Source of the DNA: Holophagales bacterium UBA5704
GTDB lineage: Bacteria > Acidobacteriota > Thermoanaerobaculia > Multivoradales > UBA5704
Length of the DNA: 64,000 nucleotides
Direction of reading: 5' to 3'
Assembly: GCA_002420005.1 (NCBI GenBank)
Contig: DIHE01000020.1
Coordinates: forward strand, 560-64,559
Below the pieces are notes generated by a model that had not been told where the DNA came from, did no database searches, and saw only the letters and a program-made list of their open reading frames with translations. Positions 33,133-41,935 of the stretch are shown in pieces. Numbering within the stretch: the first letter of the stretch is position 1; each line of letters starts with the position of its first letter. Position numbers and translations under genes: made by a program.

Positions 33133-34311
33133 CTAGTCGATGCGCTCCACCACCATCGCGGTCGCCTCGCCGCCGCCGATGCAGATGGCGGCACAGCCGA
33201 GGCGCTTCCCGCTCTCGCGGAGGGCGTGGATCAGAGTGACCAGGATGCGCGCCCCCGAGCTGCCGATCGGGTGGCCGAGCGCCACGGCACCGCCGCGCAC
33301 GTTGACCCGCTGCGGATCGAGCCCGAGATCGCGGACGAAAGCGAGGGCGACCACGGCGAAGGCCTCGTTGACCTCCCACAGGTCGATGTCCGAGGCGGCG
33401 AGACCGGCGCGCTCCAGGACGGCGCGGGCGGCCCCCACCGGGGCGGTGGTGAACCACTCCGGTTTCTGGGCGAGCGAGGCATGGGCCACGATGCGGGCGA
33501 CCGGCCGCACGCCGAGCCGCGCCGCGTGCGACGCCGTGGAGAGCACCAGGGCCGCCGCGCCGTCATTGATCTTGCTGGCGTTGGCGGCGGTGACCGTGCC
33601 GTCCTTCTGAAAGGCGGGCTTGAGCGTCGCCATGCGGTCGAGGTCGGCCTTGAACGGCTCCTCGTCGCGATCGACCACGGTCTCGCCCTTCTTCCCGGGG
33701 ATGCGCACCGGGACGATCTCCTCCGCGAACAACCCCTTCTCGGAAGCTTCGCGGGCGCGGCGGTAGCTCTCGCGGGACCAGGCGTCCTGCTCCTCGCGGG
33801 AGATCTTGTACTCGGCGGCGCAAAGCTCTGCGCAATTGCCCATGTGGACGTCGCCGTACGGGTCCCACAGGCCGTCGTGGATCATCGAGTCGATGAGCTT
33901 GCCGTGGCCGAGGCGCAGGCCGTCGCGCGCACCCAGGGCGAGATAGGGGGCCTGGCTCATCGTCTCCATGCCGCCCGCGGCGACGACCTGGAAGTCGCCG
34001 CAGCGCAGGTCGTTGGCGGCGATCATCACCGCCCGCATGCCGGAGCCGCAGACCTTGTTGAGGGTGAGGGCGCCGGTCGAGACCGGGCAGCCGGCCCCGA
34101 GCGCCGCCTGGCGGGCCGGGGCCTGCCCCTGGCCGGCGGGGAGCACACAACCGAGATTGACCTGCTGGATCGTATCGGCCGTCACCCCCGCCCGCTCGAA
34201 CGCCGCGGTGAGGGCGCGGGCGCCGAGGGCGTGGGCCGGCAAGCTTGCAAGAGCGCCCTGGAACGCACCGATGGGCGTGCGGGCCGCGCTCAAAATGACG
34301 ACGTCGTCCAT
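33133..34311 (-). CDS. Acetyl-CoA C-acetyltransferase (thiolase)
   Basis: The 392-residue enzyme begins MDDVVILSAARTPIGAFQG. The active-site Cys is in LNKVCGSGMRAVMI, His in NEAFAVVALAF and GGAVALGHPIGSSGAR, and the second Cys in GCAAICIGGGEATAMVVE. All catalytic residues are present. It condenses two acetyl-CoA or cleaves acetoacetyl-CoA. An AGGAGA ribosome site precedes the ATG. It is the first gene of the envelope operon; a direct link to the sugar genes is not obvious. Confidence 0.92.
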   Translation of the reverse strand: MDDVVILSAARTPIGAFQGALASLPAHALGARALTAAFERAGVTADTIQQVNLGCVLPAGQGQAPARQAALGAGCPVSTGALTLNKVCGSGMRAVMIAANDLRCGDFQVVAAGGMETMSQAPYLALGARDGLRLGHGKLIDSMIHDGLWDPYGDVHMGNCAELCAAEYKISREEQDAWSRESYRRAREASEKGLFAEEIVPVRIPGKKGETVVDRDEEPFKADLDRMATLKPAFQKDGTVTAANASKINDGAAALVLSTASHAARLGVRPVARIVAHASLAQKPEWFTTAPVGAARAVLERAGLAASDIDLWEVNEAFAVVALAFVRDLGLDPQRVNVRGGAVALGHPIGSSGARILVTLIHALRESGKRLGCAAICIGGGEATAMVVERID

Positions 34312-34369
34312 CCACTTCTCCTGGCCGGAAACGGCGGGTGACCGCGAACCTTCCGCGCGGATGGCGGAG

Positions 34370-34378
34370 ATCGTAGCA
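34370..34378 (-). promoter_or_regulatory. Extended -10 for the thiolase-lptD operon
   Basis: On the minus strand TGC followed by TACGAT (34375-34370) forms an extended -10 about 59 bp upstream of the thiolase ATG at 34311. The divergent ruvX gene has its own TAGAAT box at 34401-34406. Confidence 0.35.
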
Positions 34379-34427
34379 CAGGGGAGCGGGGCCGCCCGTG
34401 TAGAATGCCCGGGGGATTCCAGCAACC

Positions 34428-34856
34428 ATGCGCGCACTCGGCATCGACTTCGGCACCCGACGGATCGGCCTCGCGGTCTCCGATCCGGAGGGGCGGACGG
34501 CGGTCCCGCTCGCCACGCTGGAGCGCAAGGACGACCGGTCGGCGCTACGCGCCCTCGCGGCGCTCGCCCGCCGCGAGGGCATCGAACGGCTGGTGCTCGG
34601 GGAGCCGGTCGGCCTCGACGGCACCGCGGGCACGGCGGCCGAGCGCGTCCGGCGTTTCGGCGCCAAGCTCGCCGAGCTCACCGGCCTCCCCTGGGAAACG
34701 GTCAACGAATCGCTCACCAGCGTCGAAGCCGCCGGGCGCCTGCGCGCCGCCGGGATCGACCCGCGGCGCCATCCCGAACGGATCGACGCCGTGGCCGCCC
34801 AGATCCTCCTCCAGGAGGCCCTGGACCGGCGCACCGGTGCGGCGGCGGACATCTGA
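34428..34856 (+). CDS. ruvX: Putative pre-16S rRNA nuclease/Holliday junction resolvase RuvX (YqgF)
   Basis: The 142-residue protein has the RNase H-fold first Asp in MRALGIDFGTRRIGLAVSDP, Glu in RLVLGEPVGLDG and the ESLTSVEA helix, ending with DAVAAQILLQEAL; all acidic residues of the family are kept. YqgF proteins process the 5' end of 16S rRNA precursor. It starts a two-gene operon with mltG. A TAGAAT box lies about 21 bp before the ATG, with only a weak GGGGGA ribosome site. Confidence 0.92.
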   Translation: MRALGIDFGTRRIGLAVSDPEGRTAVPLATLERKDDRSALRALAALARREGIERLVLGEPVGLDGTAGTAAERVRRFGAKLAELTGLPWETVNESLTSVEAAGRLRAAGIDPRRHPERIDAVAAQILLQEALDRRTGAAADI

Positions 34857-34867
34857 AGGAGCGGGTG

Positions 34868-35974
34868 GTGGCACAGAGCAAAGCGAAGGCACGGGCATCG
34901 AAGCGCGGCGGGAAAGGAGGCTTCCGCAACGTCCTCCTCGGGCTGATGGTCCTCCTCCTCCTCCTCGCCGTCCCGGCCGCTTTCGCGGGATGGTCGTGGT
35001 GGAAGCTGCAGCGGCCCTATAAAGGCTACCCGGACGCCGAGCGCCAGGTCTCCATCGAGCCCGGCACCGGCGCCAACCAGATCCTGCAGATCCTCCAGAA
35101 GGAAGGCGTGCTGGCCGACGCCAAGCTGGCCCGCTTCTACCTCGTCTACTTCATGGGCGATCCCGCCCTCCAGGCCGGCGACTACAGCTTCCGCGGTCCC
35201 CTCTCCACCCCCGACGTCCTCACCAAGCTCACCCGCGGCCAGGTGGTCACCGCCTCGGTCACCTTGATCGAAGGGCTCACCCTCGAAGAGGCTGCCGAGC
35301 GGCTGGAACAAGCCGGGCTGGGCGAGCGCGAGGTCTTCCTGGACCTCATGCGCTCCCCCGAGCTGATCGCCGACCTCGACCCCGAGGCCCCCGACCTCGA
35401 AGGCTACCTCTTTCCGGAGACCTACAGCTTCGCCCGCCACACCGACGAACAGACCGTGGTCTCCACCCTGGTCAAGACTTTCCGCCAACGCTGGGAGAAG
35501 TCGATCCGGCCGCTCGGCGGCGACAGCCCGCAGCGCAGCCTGCGCGAGATCGTCACCCTGGCGAGCATTGTGGAGAAGGAGGCCCAGGTCGCCTCCGAGC
35601 GCCCCCTCATCGCCGGTGTCTACCTCAACCGGGTGCGCGGGCGCATCGGGCTGATGGCCGATCCGACCGTCATCTATGCCTTGAAGCGCCTCGGCCGGTG
35701 GAACGGCAACATCCGCCGCTCCGACCTGCAGGTCGACTCCCCGTACAACACGTACCGGTATGCCGGCCTGCCGCCGGGCCCCATCTGCTCGCCGGGCCAG
35801 GCGAGCCTGGAGGCGGCCGCCGATCCCGCCGACGTCCCGTACCTCTACTTCGTCAGCCGCAACGACGGCACCCACGTCTTCGCCTCCACTCTCCAGGAGC
35901 ACAACCGGAACGTGGAGATCTGGCAGCGGCAATACTGGCGCGACCGGCGGGCGCGCGAACGGCGCGAACGTTGA
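34868..35974 (+). CDS. mltG: Endolytic murein transglycosylase MltG (YceG-like)
   Basis: The start is the GTG at 34868, chosen because AGGAG ends 6 bp upstream; an adjacent in-frame GTG at 34865 is too close. The 368-residue protein has a basic cytoplasmic start, one membrane helix (about 18-42), a LysM-like region and the catalytic domain: GYLFPETYSFARH, ASIVEKEAQVASERPLIAGV (with the catalytic Glu), LMADPTVIYAL and SPYNTYRYAGLPPGPICSPG. It cuts nascent glycan strands and ends peptidoglycan elongation. A longer in-frame reading upstream passes through ruvX and is not used. Confidence 0.92.
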   Translation: MAQSKAKARASKRGGKGGFRNVLLGLMVLLLLLAVPAAFAGWSWWKLQRPYKGYPDAERQVSIEPGTGANQILQILQKEGVLADAKLARFYLVYFMGDPALQAGDYSFRGPLSTPDVLTKLTRGQVVTASVTLIEGLTLEEAAERLEQAGLGEREVFLDLMRSPELIADLDPEAPDLEGYLFPETYSFARHTDEQTVVSTLVKTFRQRWEKSIRPLGGDSPQRSLREIVTLASIVEKEAQVASERPLIAGVYLNRVRGRIGLMADPTVIYALKRLGRWNGNIRRSDLQVDSPYNTYRYAGLPPGPICSPGQASLEAAADPADVPYLYFVSRNDGTHVFASTLQEHNRNVEIWQRQYWRDRRARERRER

Positions 35975-36022
35975 CAGCTCCGCGGGCACTGGTGTATCAA
36001 CGTTCCACCTGACCCTGTCAAC
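35966..36022. promoter_or_regulatory. Mutually exclusive inverted repeats after mltG
   Basis: GAACGTTGA (35966-35974), overlapping the mltG stop, pairs with TCAACGTTC (35997-36005). The overlapping arm GTTGACAG (35970-35977) can instead pair with CTGTCAAC (36015-36022). The two hairpins cannot form together, which is the layout of an RNA switch or a terminator/antiterminator in the leader of the next gene. Confidence 0.4.
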
Positions 36023-36032
36023 GCGGCGCCCT

Positions 36033-36046
36033 TCATGACGTCATGA
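36033..36046. promoter_or_regulatory. Perfect palindrome TCATGACGTCATGA, operator candidate
   Basis: A 14-bp perfect palindrome lies 46 bp upstream of the pseudokinase-TonB start and downstream of mltG. The size and symmetry fit a dimeric repressor site. No regulator can be assigned from the sequence. Confidence 0.4.
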
Positions 36047-36092
36047 GGAGGCATCGCGAGCCCGGCGGCGCGGCGTCCCGAGGAGGAATGCA

Positions 36093-37988
36093 ATGAACAT
36101 CCCGGAGGAGTTTGGGAAGTATCTGCTTCTCAAAAAGCTGAGCGAAGACCCACTCGGAGAGACCTTCCGCGCCGGGCGCGCCGGCAAAGGAGGGGGCATC
36201 GAGCAGGTCGTCCTCCTGCGCGTGCTGAACGGCAAGGGCATGGATGGCGAGGCCCTGTGGCAGAAAGTCTCCGACCGCACCGCCATCCAGCAGGCCTTGC
36301 GCAGCCCGAACATCGGCAGCGGCGTCGACCTCGGCAAGGTGCGCAGCTTCCCGTACATCGCCTATGACTACGTCTCGGGCAAGAACCTGGCGACCCTGTT
36401 CGCCCAGGCCGAGCGCCAGTACTCGCCGATCCCCACCGACCATGCCCTGCTGATCTCCGAGCGCATCGCCCTCGCGCTGGCGGCGGCTTATGAGACCAAG
36501 GTGCAGGACGCGCGGGTGCTGCACGGCTTCGTGACGCCCCACCTGGTGATGATCTCCAACGAAGGAGAGGCCCGGCTTCTCGGTTTCGAGGCGGCCCCCG
36601 GCCTGCGCGCGCTCGCCGCGGCCGGCTGGGTGGATCCGGTGCTGCGCCCCTATCTGGCCCCTGAGGTGCTCGACGGCAGCCCGGCTCACAAGGCGGACGA
36701 CGTCTGGTCGCTCGGCGCCATCCTCTATGAGCTGCTCACCGGCGAACGCCTGCCGGCGCCGGGCGCCGACGGCTATGGCGCGCTGATCGACGCCGCGCTC
36801 CTGCCCAACGAAGGCACGCCGCTGCCCCCCGCGATCGTCGGGCTGCTCAAGAAGAGCCTGGTGGCGCGCGACCAGCGCATCGCGGACGCCCTCACCTGGC
36901 ACAAGACCCTGTCCAAGCTGATGATCGACGGGCAGTACAGCCCGACCACCTTCAACCTCGCGTTTTTCATGCACAACCTCTTCCGCGAGGAGATCGAGCG
37001 CGAGTCGAAGGAGGTCGAGGCGGAGAAGAAGCTGGAGCTGCCGCCGAAGCCGGCGGCGACCGTCCAGATCCAGGTGCCGGTCCCCGATCCACGCGAGTCG
37101 ACGGCCGTCCGCCAGGGCGCAGCTCCCGCGGCTCCACCGCCGACCGCCGGCTCCTCGTCCAAGGCGGGCCTCTTCATCGGCCTCGCCGCCGCTCTCGTGC
37201 TCGGCGGCCTCGCCGCCTGGTATTTCCTGGTCCAGGTCCCGGCCTCCCGCAAGGCGGCGGAGATGGCCGCCGCCGCCCAGGCGCAGGCGCAACCTGCCCA
37301 GCCCGCCGCTCCTGCAGGCCCGACCCGCGAAGAGCTCGAAGAGCAGATCCGCACCATGCTCGACGCCCAGGGCCAGCAGATGGAGGCCAAGTACCAGGAG
37401 CAGCTGAAGCAGCTCCAGCAGCAGCTCGAGCAGACGAAGCGGCGCGAGGAACAGGCCGCACGCCAGGCGTCGGCCCCGGTTCCCGCTCCCGTGCCGGAGA
37501 GGACGGAGCCCGCCCCCGAGCCGGTCAAGCCGGCGCCGGAACCGGTCAAGCCGGCTCCCGAGCCCGTGGCCACGCCGCCGGCCCCTGCTCCGGCCCAGGA
37601 GAAGCCCGAGCCCAAGCCGGAGCCGGCGCGCCCACAGCCCGCACCCGCCCCGGCGCAGCCGGCACCGCGGCAGATCCAGTATGGCGATCTGGTCACCGCC
37701 GGCACCCCGGGCATCACGCCGCCGAAGCTCAAGAGCCGCCTCGATCCGCGCTACCCGAGCGGCGCCCAGCGCCTCAACAAGTCGGCGGTGGTCGACATCC
37801 GGGTGCTGGTCGACGAGAAGGGGGCCGTCCTCGACGCCCAGCGCAGCGGCCCGAAAGCCGGCTTCGGTTTCGATGAAGCCGCCCTCGACGCCGCGCGCCG
37901 CGCCACCTTCCAGGCGGCGCAGACCCGCGACGGAGTCCGCGTGAAGATGTGGACGAACCTCCGGGTGTCCTTCCAGCCGGGCCGCTGA
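36093..37988 (+). CDS. Pseudokinase-TonB fusion protein
   Basis: The 631-residue protein has a protein-kinase-like domain (about 5-290; APEVLDGSPAHKADDVWSLG and ILYELLTGERLP are clear). One membrane helix (about 357-379), a Gln/Glu-rich coiled coil (about 405-455), an extended Pro/Glu/Lys linker (about 460-530) and a TonB C-terminal domain (about 540-631; LDPRYPSGAQRLNKSAVVDI) follow. Kinase catalytic residues are lost: HGFVTPHLVM replaces HRDxxxxN, LLGFEA replaces DFG, and the VAIK lysine is missing. So it should sense or bind rather than phosphorylate, and link a cytoplasmic signal to TonB-type contact with outer-membrane receptors. A GAGGAGG ribosome site precedes the ATG. Confidence 0.82.
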   Translation: MNIPEEFGKYLLLKKLSEDPLGETFRAGRAGKGGGIEQVVLLRVLNGKGMDGEALWQKVSDRTAIQQALRSPNIGSGVDLGKVRSFPYIAYDYVSGKNLATLFAQAERQYSPIPTDHALLISERIALALAAAYETKVQDARVLHGFVTPHLVMISNEGEARLLGFEAAPGLRALAAAGWVDPVLRPYLAPEVLDGSPAHKADDVWSLGAILYELLTGERLPAPGADGYGALIDAALLPNEGTPLPPAIVGLLKKSLVARDQRIADALTWHKTLSKLMIDGQYSPTTFNLAFFMHNLFREEIERESKEVEAEKKLELPPKPAATVQIQVPVPDPRESTAVRQGAAPAAPPPTAGSSSKAGLFIGLAAALVLGGLAAWYFLVQVPASRKAAEMAAAAQAQAQPAQPAAPAGPTREELEEQIRTMLDAQGQQMEAKYQEQLKQLQQQLEQTKRREEQAARQASAPVPAPVPERTEPAPEPVKPAPEPVKPAPEPVATPPAPAPAQEKPEPKPEPARPQPAPAPAQPAPRQIQYGDLVTAGTPGITPPKLKSRLDPRYPSGAQRLNKSAVVDIRVLVDEKGAVLDAQRSGPKAGFGFDEAALDAARRATFQAAQTRDGVRVKMWTNLRVSFQPGR

Positions 37989-38001
37989 GACGGCATCCGA
38001 A

Positions 38002-38034
38002 CGATCGGACGGATCCGAACGATCCGTCCGATCG
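38002..38034. terminator. Strong hairpin between convergent genes
   Basis: CGATCGGACGGATC (38002-38015) pairs perfectly with GATCCGTCCGATCG (38021-38034) around a five-base loop. It lies between the ends of the pseudokinase-TonB gene and the XRE gene and can serve both directions. There is no T-tract, so termination could need Rho or another factor. Confidence 0.6.
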
Positions 38035-38058
38035 CACCACCCCCGCCATCGCAGCCGC

Positions 38059-38472
38059 CTACCGCAACGCCGCCTCCAGCTCGTCCACCGCCTGCCGCAC
38101 CCGCAGCATCAGCTCGGACACCGACTTCGAGCGGCCCTCGGAGGCCGCCGCGTCCGCCGCCGTGGACCGCGCCGCCGCGAGGCCCGGCGGAGGCGGGTGC
38201 AGCTGGGCCAGACCCCGCTCCAGGCGGGTCATCGATTCCGCCCCTCCCGGCAGGGGGAACAGCGCCCCGAAAAATCGATCCGGCGCAATGCCGATGACCC
38301 GGCAGACGTCCAGCACATGCCGCACCCGCAACTCCACCTGCCCGGCGAGAATCCTCGTCAGATACCCTGTGCTCAGTTTCAACTCGCGTTCCACCTGGCG
38401 GTGCGAGATCCCGCTCAGACGTATCGCCGTCCGCAACGCCGCGGCGATCCGGGTAATCTCCTCATGGCTCAT
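38059..38472 (-). CDS. XRE-family helix-turn-helix regulator
   Basis: The 137-residue protein has an N-terminal HTH (about 5-65): ISHRQVERELKLSTGYLTRILAG is the helix pair, followed by RVRHVLDVCRVIGI. The C-terminal half is Pro/Ala-rich and ends in a Leu-rich helix, probably for dimerisation or ligand contact. The start is the ATG at 38472, which gives the usual XRE N-terminus; an upstream extension lacks support. It converges with the pseudokinase-TonB gene. Its target is unknown. Confidence 0.75.
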   Translation of the reverse strand: MSHEEITRIAAALRTAIRLSGISHRQVERELKLSTGYLTRILAGQVELRVRHVLDVCRVIGIAPDRFFGALFPLPGGAESMTRLERGLAQLHPPPPGLAAARSTAADAAASEGRSKSVSELMLRVRQAVDELEAALR

Positions 38473-38642
38473 GAAGCGGCATTCTAACCGCCCTACGCCA
38501 CGGGCGTTCTGTCCAGGCCTTATCTTTTTCAGGTGTTGGCGCCAAAAATCAGCGACGCTAATCATAGGTTAGCGCTGGTGCCGGAAGAGAGGGCTCGGAG
38601 AGAAGAGGGCTGCGGCTCTTGGTGATATTCTGAGCCCGGCAC

Positions 38643-40127
38643 ATGGCCGAGATCGAGCTCTCCTCCACTGCTGGCCTGCTGACCTTCGTCGGCGTTCTTC
38701 TCCTCGTCGGCGTCCTGTTCAGCCGGATCAGCCGGCGGTGGCCGCGGCTCGGCATACCGAGCTTCCTTCTCTTCATGGCCGTCGGGATGCTCGCCGGCTC
38801 GGAAGGCCCCGGAGGGATCGACTTCGAGGACTATCGCCTCAGCTTCCGCATCGGCACGGTGGCGCTCGCCCTCATCCTGTTCGACGGCGGGCTCAACACC
38901 TCCCTCGCCGCCTTCCGCCGCGGGCTCGCGCCGGCCCTGACCCTGGCGACGGTCGGCGTGGCCGGCACCGCGGCCCTCGTCGCCGTGGGTGCTCGGCTCC
39001 TCGGCTTCCCCTGGCCGGTGGCCTTCCTCATCGGTGCGGTGATCTCGTCGACGGATGCGGCGGCGGTGTTCTCGGTGCTGCGCGGCAGCCGGCTGGTGCT
39101 CCGCGAGCGGGTCGGTGCCACCCTGGAGCTGGAGTCCGGGTTGAACGATCCCATGGCGGTCCTCCTCACTCTCGCGCTGACCGCCAGCCTCGCGCAAGGG
39201 CAGACCGCCGGACTGCACCTTCTGGGGGACGTGGTGGCGCAGCTCGCTCTCGGCACGGTCTTCGGTGGAGCGGCAGGGCTCGCCGGCCGCGCCCTGCTGC
39301 GCTGGAGCCGCTTGCCGGCGGGGGGCCTCTACCCGGTGCTCACCCTGGCCGTCGCGCTGGTCGCCTTCGGCCTGCCGACGCTCTGGAATGGCAGCGGCTT
39401 CCTGGCGGTGTACCTGGCCGGCGTGGTGCTCGGCAACAGCGAGCTCCCCTACCAGACGGGCCTGCGCCGCTTCCACGACGCTCTCGCCTGGCTCGGCCAG
39501 GTGGTCCTGTTCCTGATGCTCGGCCTGTTGTCGTTCCCCTCCCGCATCCTCGGCGCGGCGGGCAACGGCGTGACCCTCGCCCTGCTCGCCGCCTTCGTGG
39601 CCCGGCCGCTGGTCGTCGCGCTCTGCCTGGCCCCCTTCCGCTTCCGCCTGCGCGACACCCTGTTCGTCGGCTGGGTGGGCCTGCGCGGAGCGGTCCCCAT
39701 CCTCCTCGCCATCTTTCCGGTGCTTGGCGCCGTTCCTGGGTCAGAAGCGGTGTTCGATGTCGTGTTCTGCGTGGTGGTGGTGGGTGCCTTCCTGCCCGGA
39801 GCCACTGTAGCCTGGGTGGCGCGCCGCCTCGGCATCGCCACCGAAGGTGCACCGCCCCCGGAGGCGCTGCTGGAGATCAGCTCGCTCCAGCCGCTCGGAG
39901 CGCAGGTGGTCACCTACTTCGTCGAGCCGGCCCTGCCGGTCTGTGGCGCCGCTCTGGCCGACATCCCCTTCCCGCCGGGCGCCTCGGTGATGCTCATCGT
40001 GCGCGGCGGCACACTGGTGGCTCCGCGGGGCAACGTGATCCTGGAACCGGGGGACCATGTCCATACGATCAGCCCCGCTGCGGATCGGCCGTTCCTCGAC
40101 CTGCTGTTCGGACGGGCTCAAGAGTAG
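38643..40127 (+). CDS. Potassium/proton antiporter, CPA1 (NhaP2/CvrA-like)
   Basis: The 494-residue protein has about 12-13 membrane helices, with LFDGGLNTSLAAFRRG, AVISSTDAAAVFSVLRG and ELESGLNDPMAVLL (the ND acid pair of CPA1 transporters). A C-terminal TrkA-C-like cytoplasmic domain (about 410-490; VMLIVRGGTLVAPRGN, LEPGDHVHTISP) is typical of NhaP2/CvrA. It exchanges K+ or Na+ for H+ at the inner membrane. A TATTCT box lies at 38626-38631, 12 bases before the ATG. It is transcribed alone. Confidence 0.88.
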   Translation: MAEIELSSTAGLLTFVGVLLLVGVLFSRISRRWPRLGIPSFLLFMAVGMLAGSEGPGGIDFEDYRLSFRIGTVALALILFDGGLNTSLAAFRRGLAPALTLATVGVAGTAALVAVGARLLGFPWPVAFLIGAVISSTDAAAVFSVLRGSRLVLRERVGATLELESGLNDPMAVLLTLALTASLAQGQTAGLHLLGDVVAQLALGTVFGGAAGLAGRALLRWSRLPAGGLYPVLTLAVALVAFGLPTLWNGSGFLAVYLAGVVLGNSELPYQTGLRRFHDALAWLGQVVLFLMLGLLSFPSRILGAAGNGVTLALLAAFVARPLVVALCLAPFRFRLRDTLFVGWVGLRGAVPILLAIFPVLGAVPGSEAVFDVVFCVVVVGAFLPGATVAWVARRLGIATEGAPPPEALLEISSLQPLGAQVVTYFVEPALPVCGAALADIPFPPGASVMLIVRGGTLVAPRGNVILEPGDHVHTISPAADRPFLDLLFGRAQE

Positions 40128-40197
40128 GCCGTCAGAACGGTCGGGGAGGTACCGCCGTAGAAGCTGTCGCGCTCCAGGACCGCCCCTAGCCCGGCCG

Positions 40198-41751
40198 TCA
40201 GGTGAGCGGCGCGGGGTTGAAGAGCGCCAGGCTGTTGTGGATGCGGTGGACCTCGGTCCAGGTCTTCTTGCAACCGCTCGCGACGTCGAGGTAGAAGCGG
40301 AACAGCTCCCAGCCGACCTCCTCGACGTTGCTTTCCCCGCTGGCGATCCGGCCCGCGTCGACGTCGATCAGGTCGGGCCAGCGCCGGGCGAGCTCGGTGC
40401 GCGTGCTGACCTTGACCACCGGGACCATCGCCAGCCCGTAGGGCGTGCCCCGCCCGGTGGTGAACACGTGGAGGTTCATGCCGGCCGCCAGTTGCAGCGT
40501 GCCGCAGACAAAGTCGCCGGCCGGGGTGGCGCAGAACAGCAGGCCTTTCCTCTCGGCACGTTCGCCCGGGCCGATCACGCCGCTGATCGCCGAATGGCCG
40601 GACTTGACGGTCGCGCCGAGCGTCTTCTCCACGATGTTGGACAGGCCGCCGGCCTTGTTGCCCGGCGAGGGGTTCGCGCTGCGGTCGCTGTGGCCGCGCT
40701 CCAGGTAGCGGTCGTACCAGTCCATCTCGCGGATCAGGGCCTCCGCCACCTCCTCGTCCTTGGCGCGGGCGGTGAGCAGGTGCGCGGCGTCGCGGACCTC
40801 GGTGACCTCGGAGAACATCACCGTCGCCCCGGCGCGCACCAGCAGGTCGGAGGCGAAGCCGAGGGCCGGGTTCGCCGTGATGCCGGAGAAAGCATCGCTG
40901 CCACCGCATTGCATGCCCAGCACCAGGGCGGAGGCCGGACAGGTCTCGCGCCGCCGCCGGTCCAGCTCCGCGAGGCGCCGCTCGGCCAGCGCCATGATCC
41001 GCTCGATCATCTCGGCGAAGCCGTGCTGGGCATCCTGCAGCCGGTAGAGCCAGGGGTCTTGCAGCTGGAGGCCGCTCCCCTGCTCGGCGATGACCTGCGC
41101 GGGCTGCAACATCTCGCAGCCCAGGCCGATGACCAGGGCCTGGCCGCCCAGGTTCGGGTTGCGCGCGAGGTTGCGCACCGTGCGGATCGGGATCTGGACG
41201 TCGGGCGTGTCGAACGCGACACCACAGCCGAAGTCATGGCTCAGAGCGATCACGCCGTCGACGTTCGGGTACCGCGGCAGGATCTCGTCGCGGATCCTCT
41301 GGACGGCGTGGTCCAGCACGCCCGCAACGCACTGCACCGTCGTCGTGATGCCGAGGAGGTTGCGGGTGCCGACGCTCCCGTCCGCGTTCCTGTAACCCTC
41401 GAAGGTGTACCCCTCCAGGGGCGGAGCGTCGGGAGGCACCTCGGTGCACCGCGGCAAGGCGTCGAGCGCCGGCGGCGTCGGCATGACGAGGTCGCTCTCC
41501 TGGACCCAGCCGCCCTCGGGGATGGCGCGCCGCGCCGTGCCGATGACCTGCCCGTACCGCAGCACAGCCTCCCCCTCGCCAATCGCGCGGAGCGCCACCT
41601 TGTGGGCCTGCGGAATCGAGTCGCACACGCGCAGCCCGTCGCCGAACACCGTGCCCGCCGCCACGCCTCCGTCGTTGACGATGACGGCCACGTTATCGGC
41701 CTCGTGCAGACGCAGGTACCGCGGGTTTTCCGTGTACTGGGTCAGCGGCAT
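40198..41751 (-). CDS. garD: Galactarate dehydratase (GarD/UxaA family)
   Basis: The 517-residue protein has an N-terminal SAF domain (about 10-90; NVAVIVNDGGVAAGT) and a C-terminal dehydratase domain with GYRNADGSVGTRNLLGI, CPASALVLGMQCGGSDAFSG and DRSANPSPGNKAGGLSN. FTTGRGTPYGLAMVP and the tail SLALFNPAPLT match E. coli GarD from memory better than the shorter UxaA (about 495). It dehydrates galactarate to 5-keto-4-deoxyglucarate; altronate activity cannot be excluded. It fits the pectin locus, where galacturonate can be oxidised to galactarate, but no uronate dehydrogenase is in the window. Confidence 0.85.
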   Translation of the reverse strand: MPLTQYTENPRYLRLHEADNVAVIVNDGGVAAGTVFGDGLRVCDSIPQAHKVALRAIGEGEAVLRYGQVIGTARRAIPEGGWVQESDLVMPTPPALDALPRCTEVPPDAPPLEGYTFEGYRNADGSVGTRNLLGITTTVQCVAGVLDHAVQRIRDEILPRYPNVDGVIALSHDFGCGVAFDTPDVQIPIRTVRNLARNPNLGGQALVIGLGCEMLQPAQVIAEQGSGLQLQDPWLYRLQDAQHGFAEMIERIMALAERRLAELDRRRRETCPASALVLGMQCGGSDAFSGITANPALGFASDLLVRAGATVMFSEVTEVRDAAHLLTARAKDEEVAEALIREMDWYDRYLERGHSDRSANPSPGNKAGGLSNIVEKTLGATVKSGHSAISGVIGPGERAERKGLLFCATPAGDFVCGTLQLAAGMNLHVFTTGRGTPYGLAMVPVVKVSTRTELARRWPDLIDVDAGRIASGESNVEEVGWELFRFYLDVASGCKKTWTEVHRIHNSLALFNPAPLT

Positions 41752-41935
41752 GGACTCAAGAGTTTATCACTCGAACCCCTCGATTCTCGCCGCCGAGGCC
41801 GGCGGCCGGCCAGCGGTCTCGTAGATGCAAGGCCGGTTTCCACCGCTATCCCGGCCCGCCATCAGCTAACTGCAAAAGAAGGGCAGTTGCCCTGCGGCCT
41901 CTGCCCGAGAGGAAAATGCGAGTTGGTTGCCTGCC

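Noticed and set aside
41868..41888. Small hairpin AACTGC-GCAGTT, checked as integron attC or terminator
   Set aside because: It lacks attC core sequences and a T-run, and the stem is only 6 bp.
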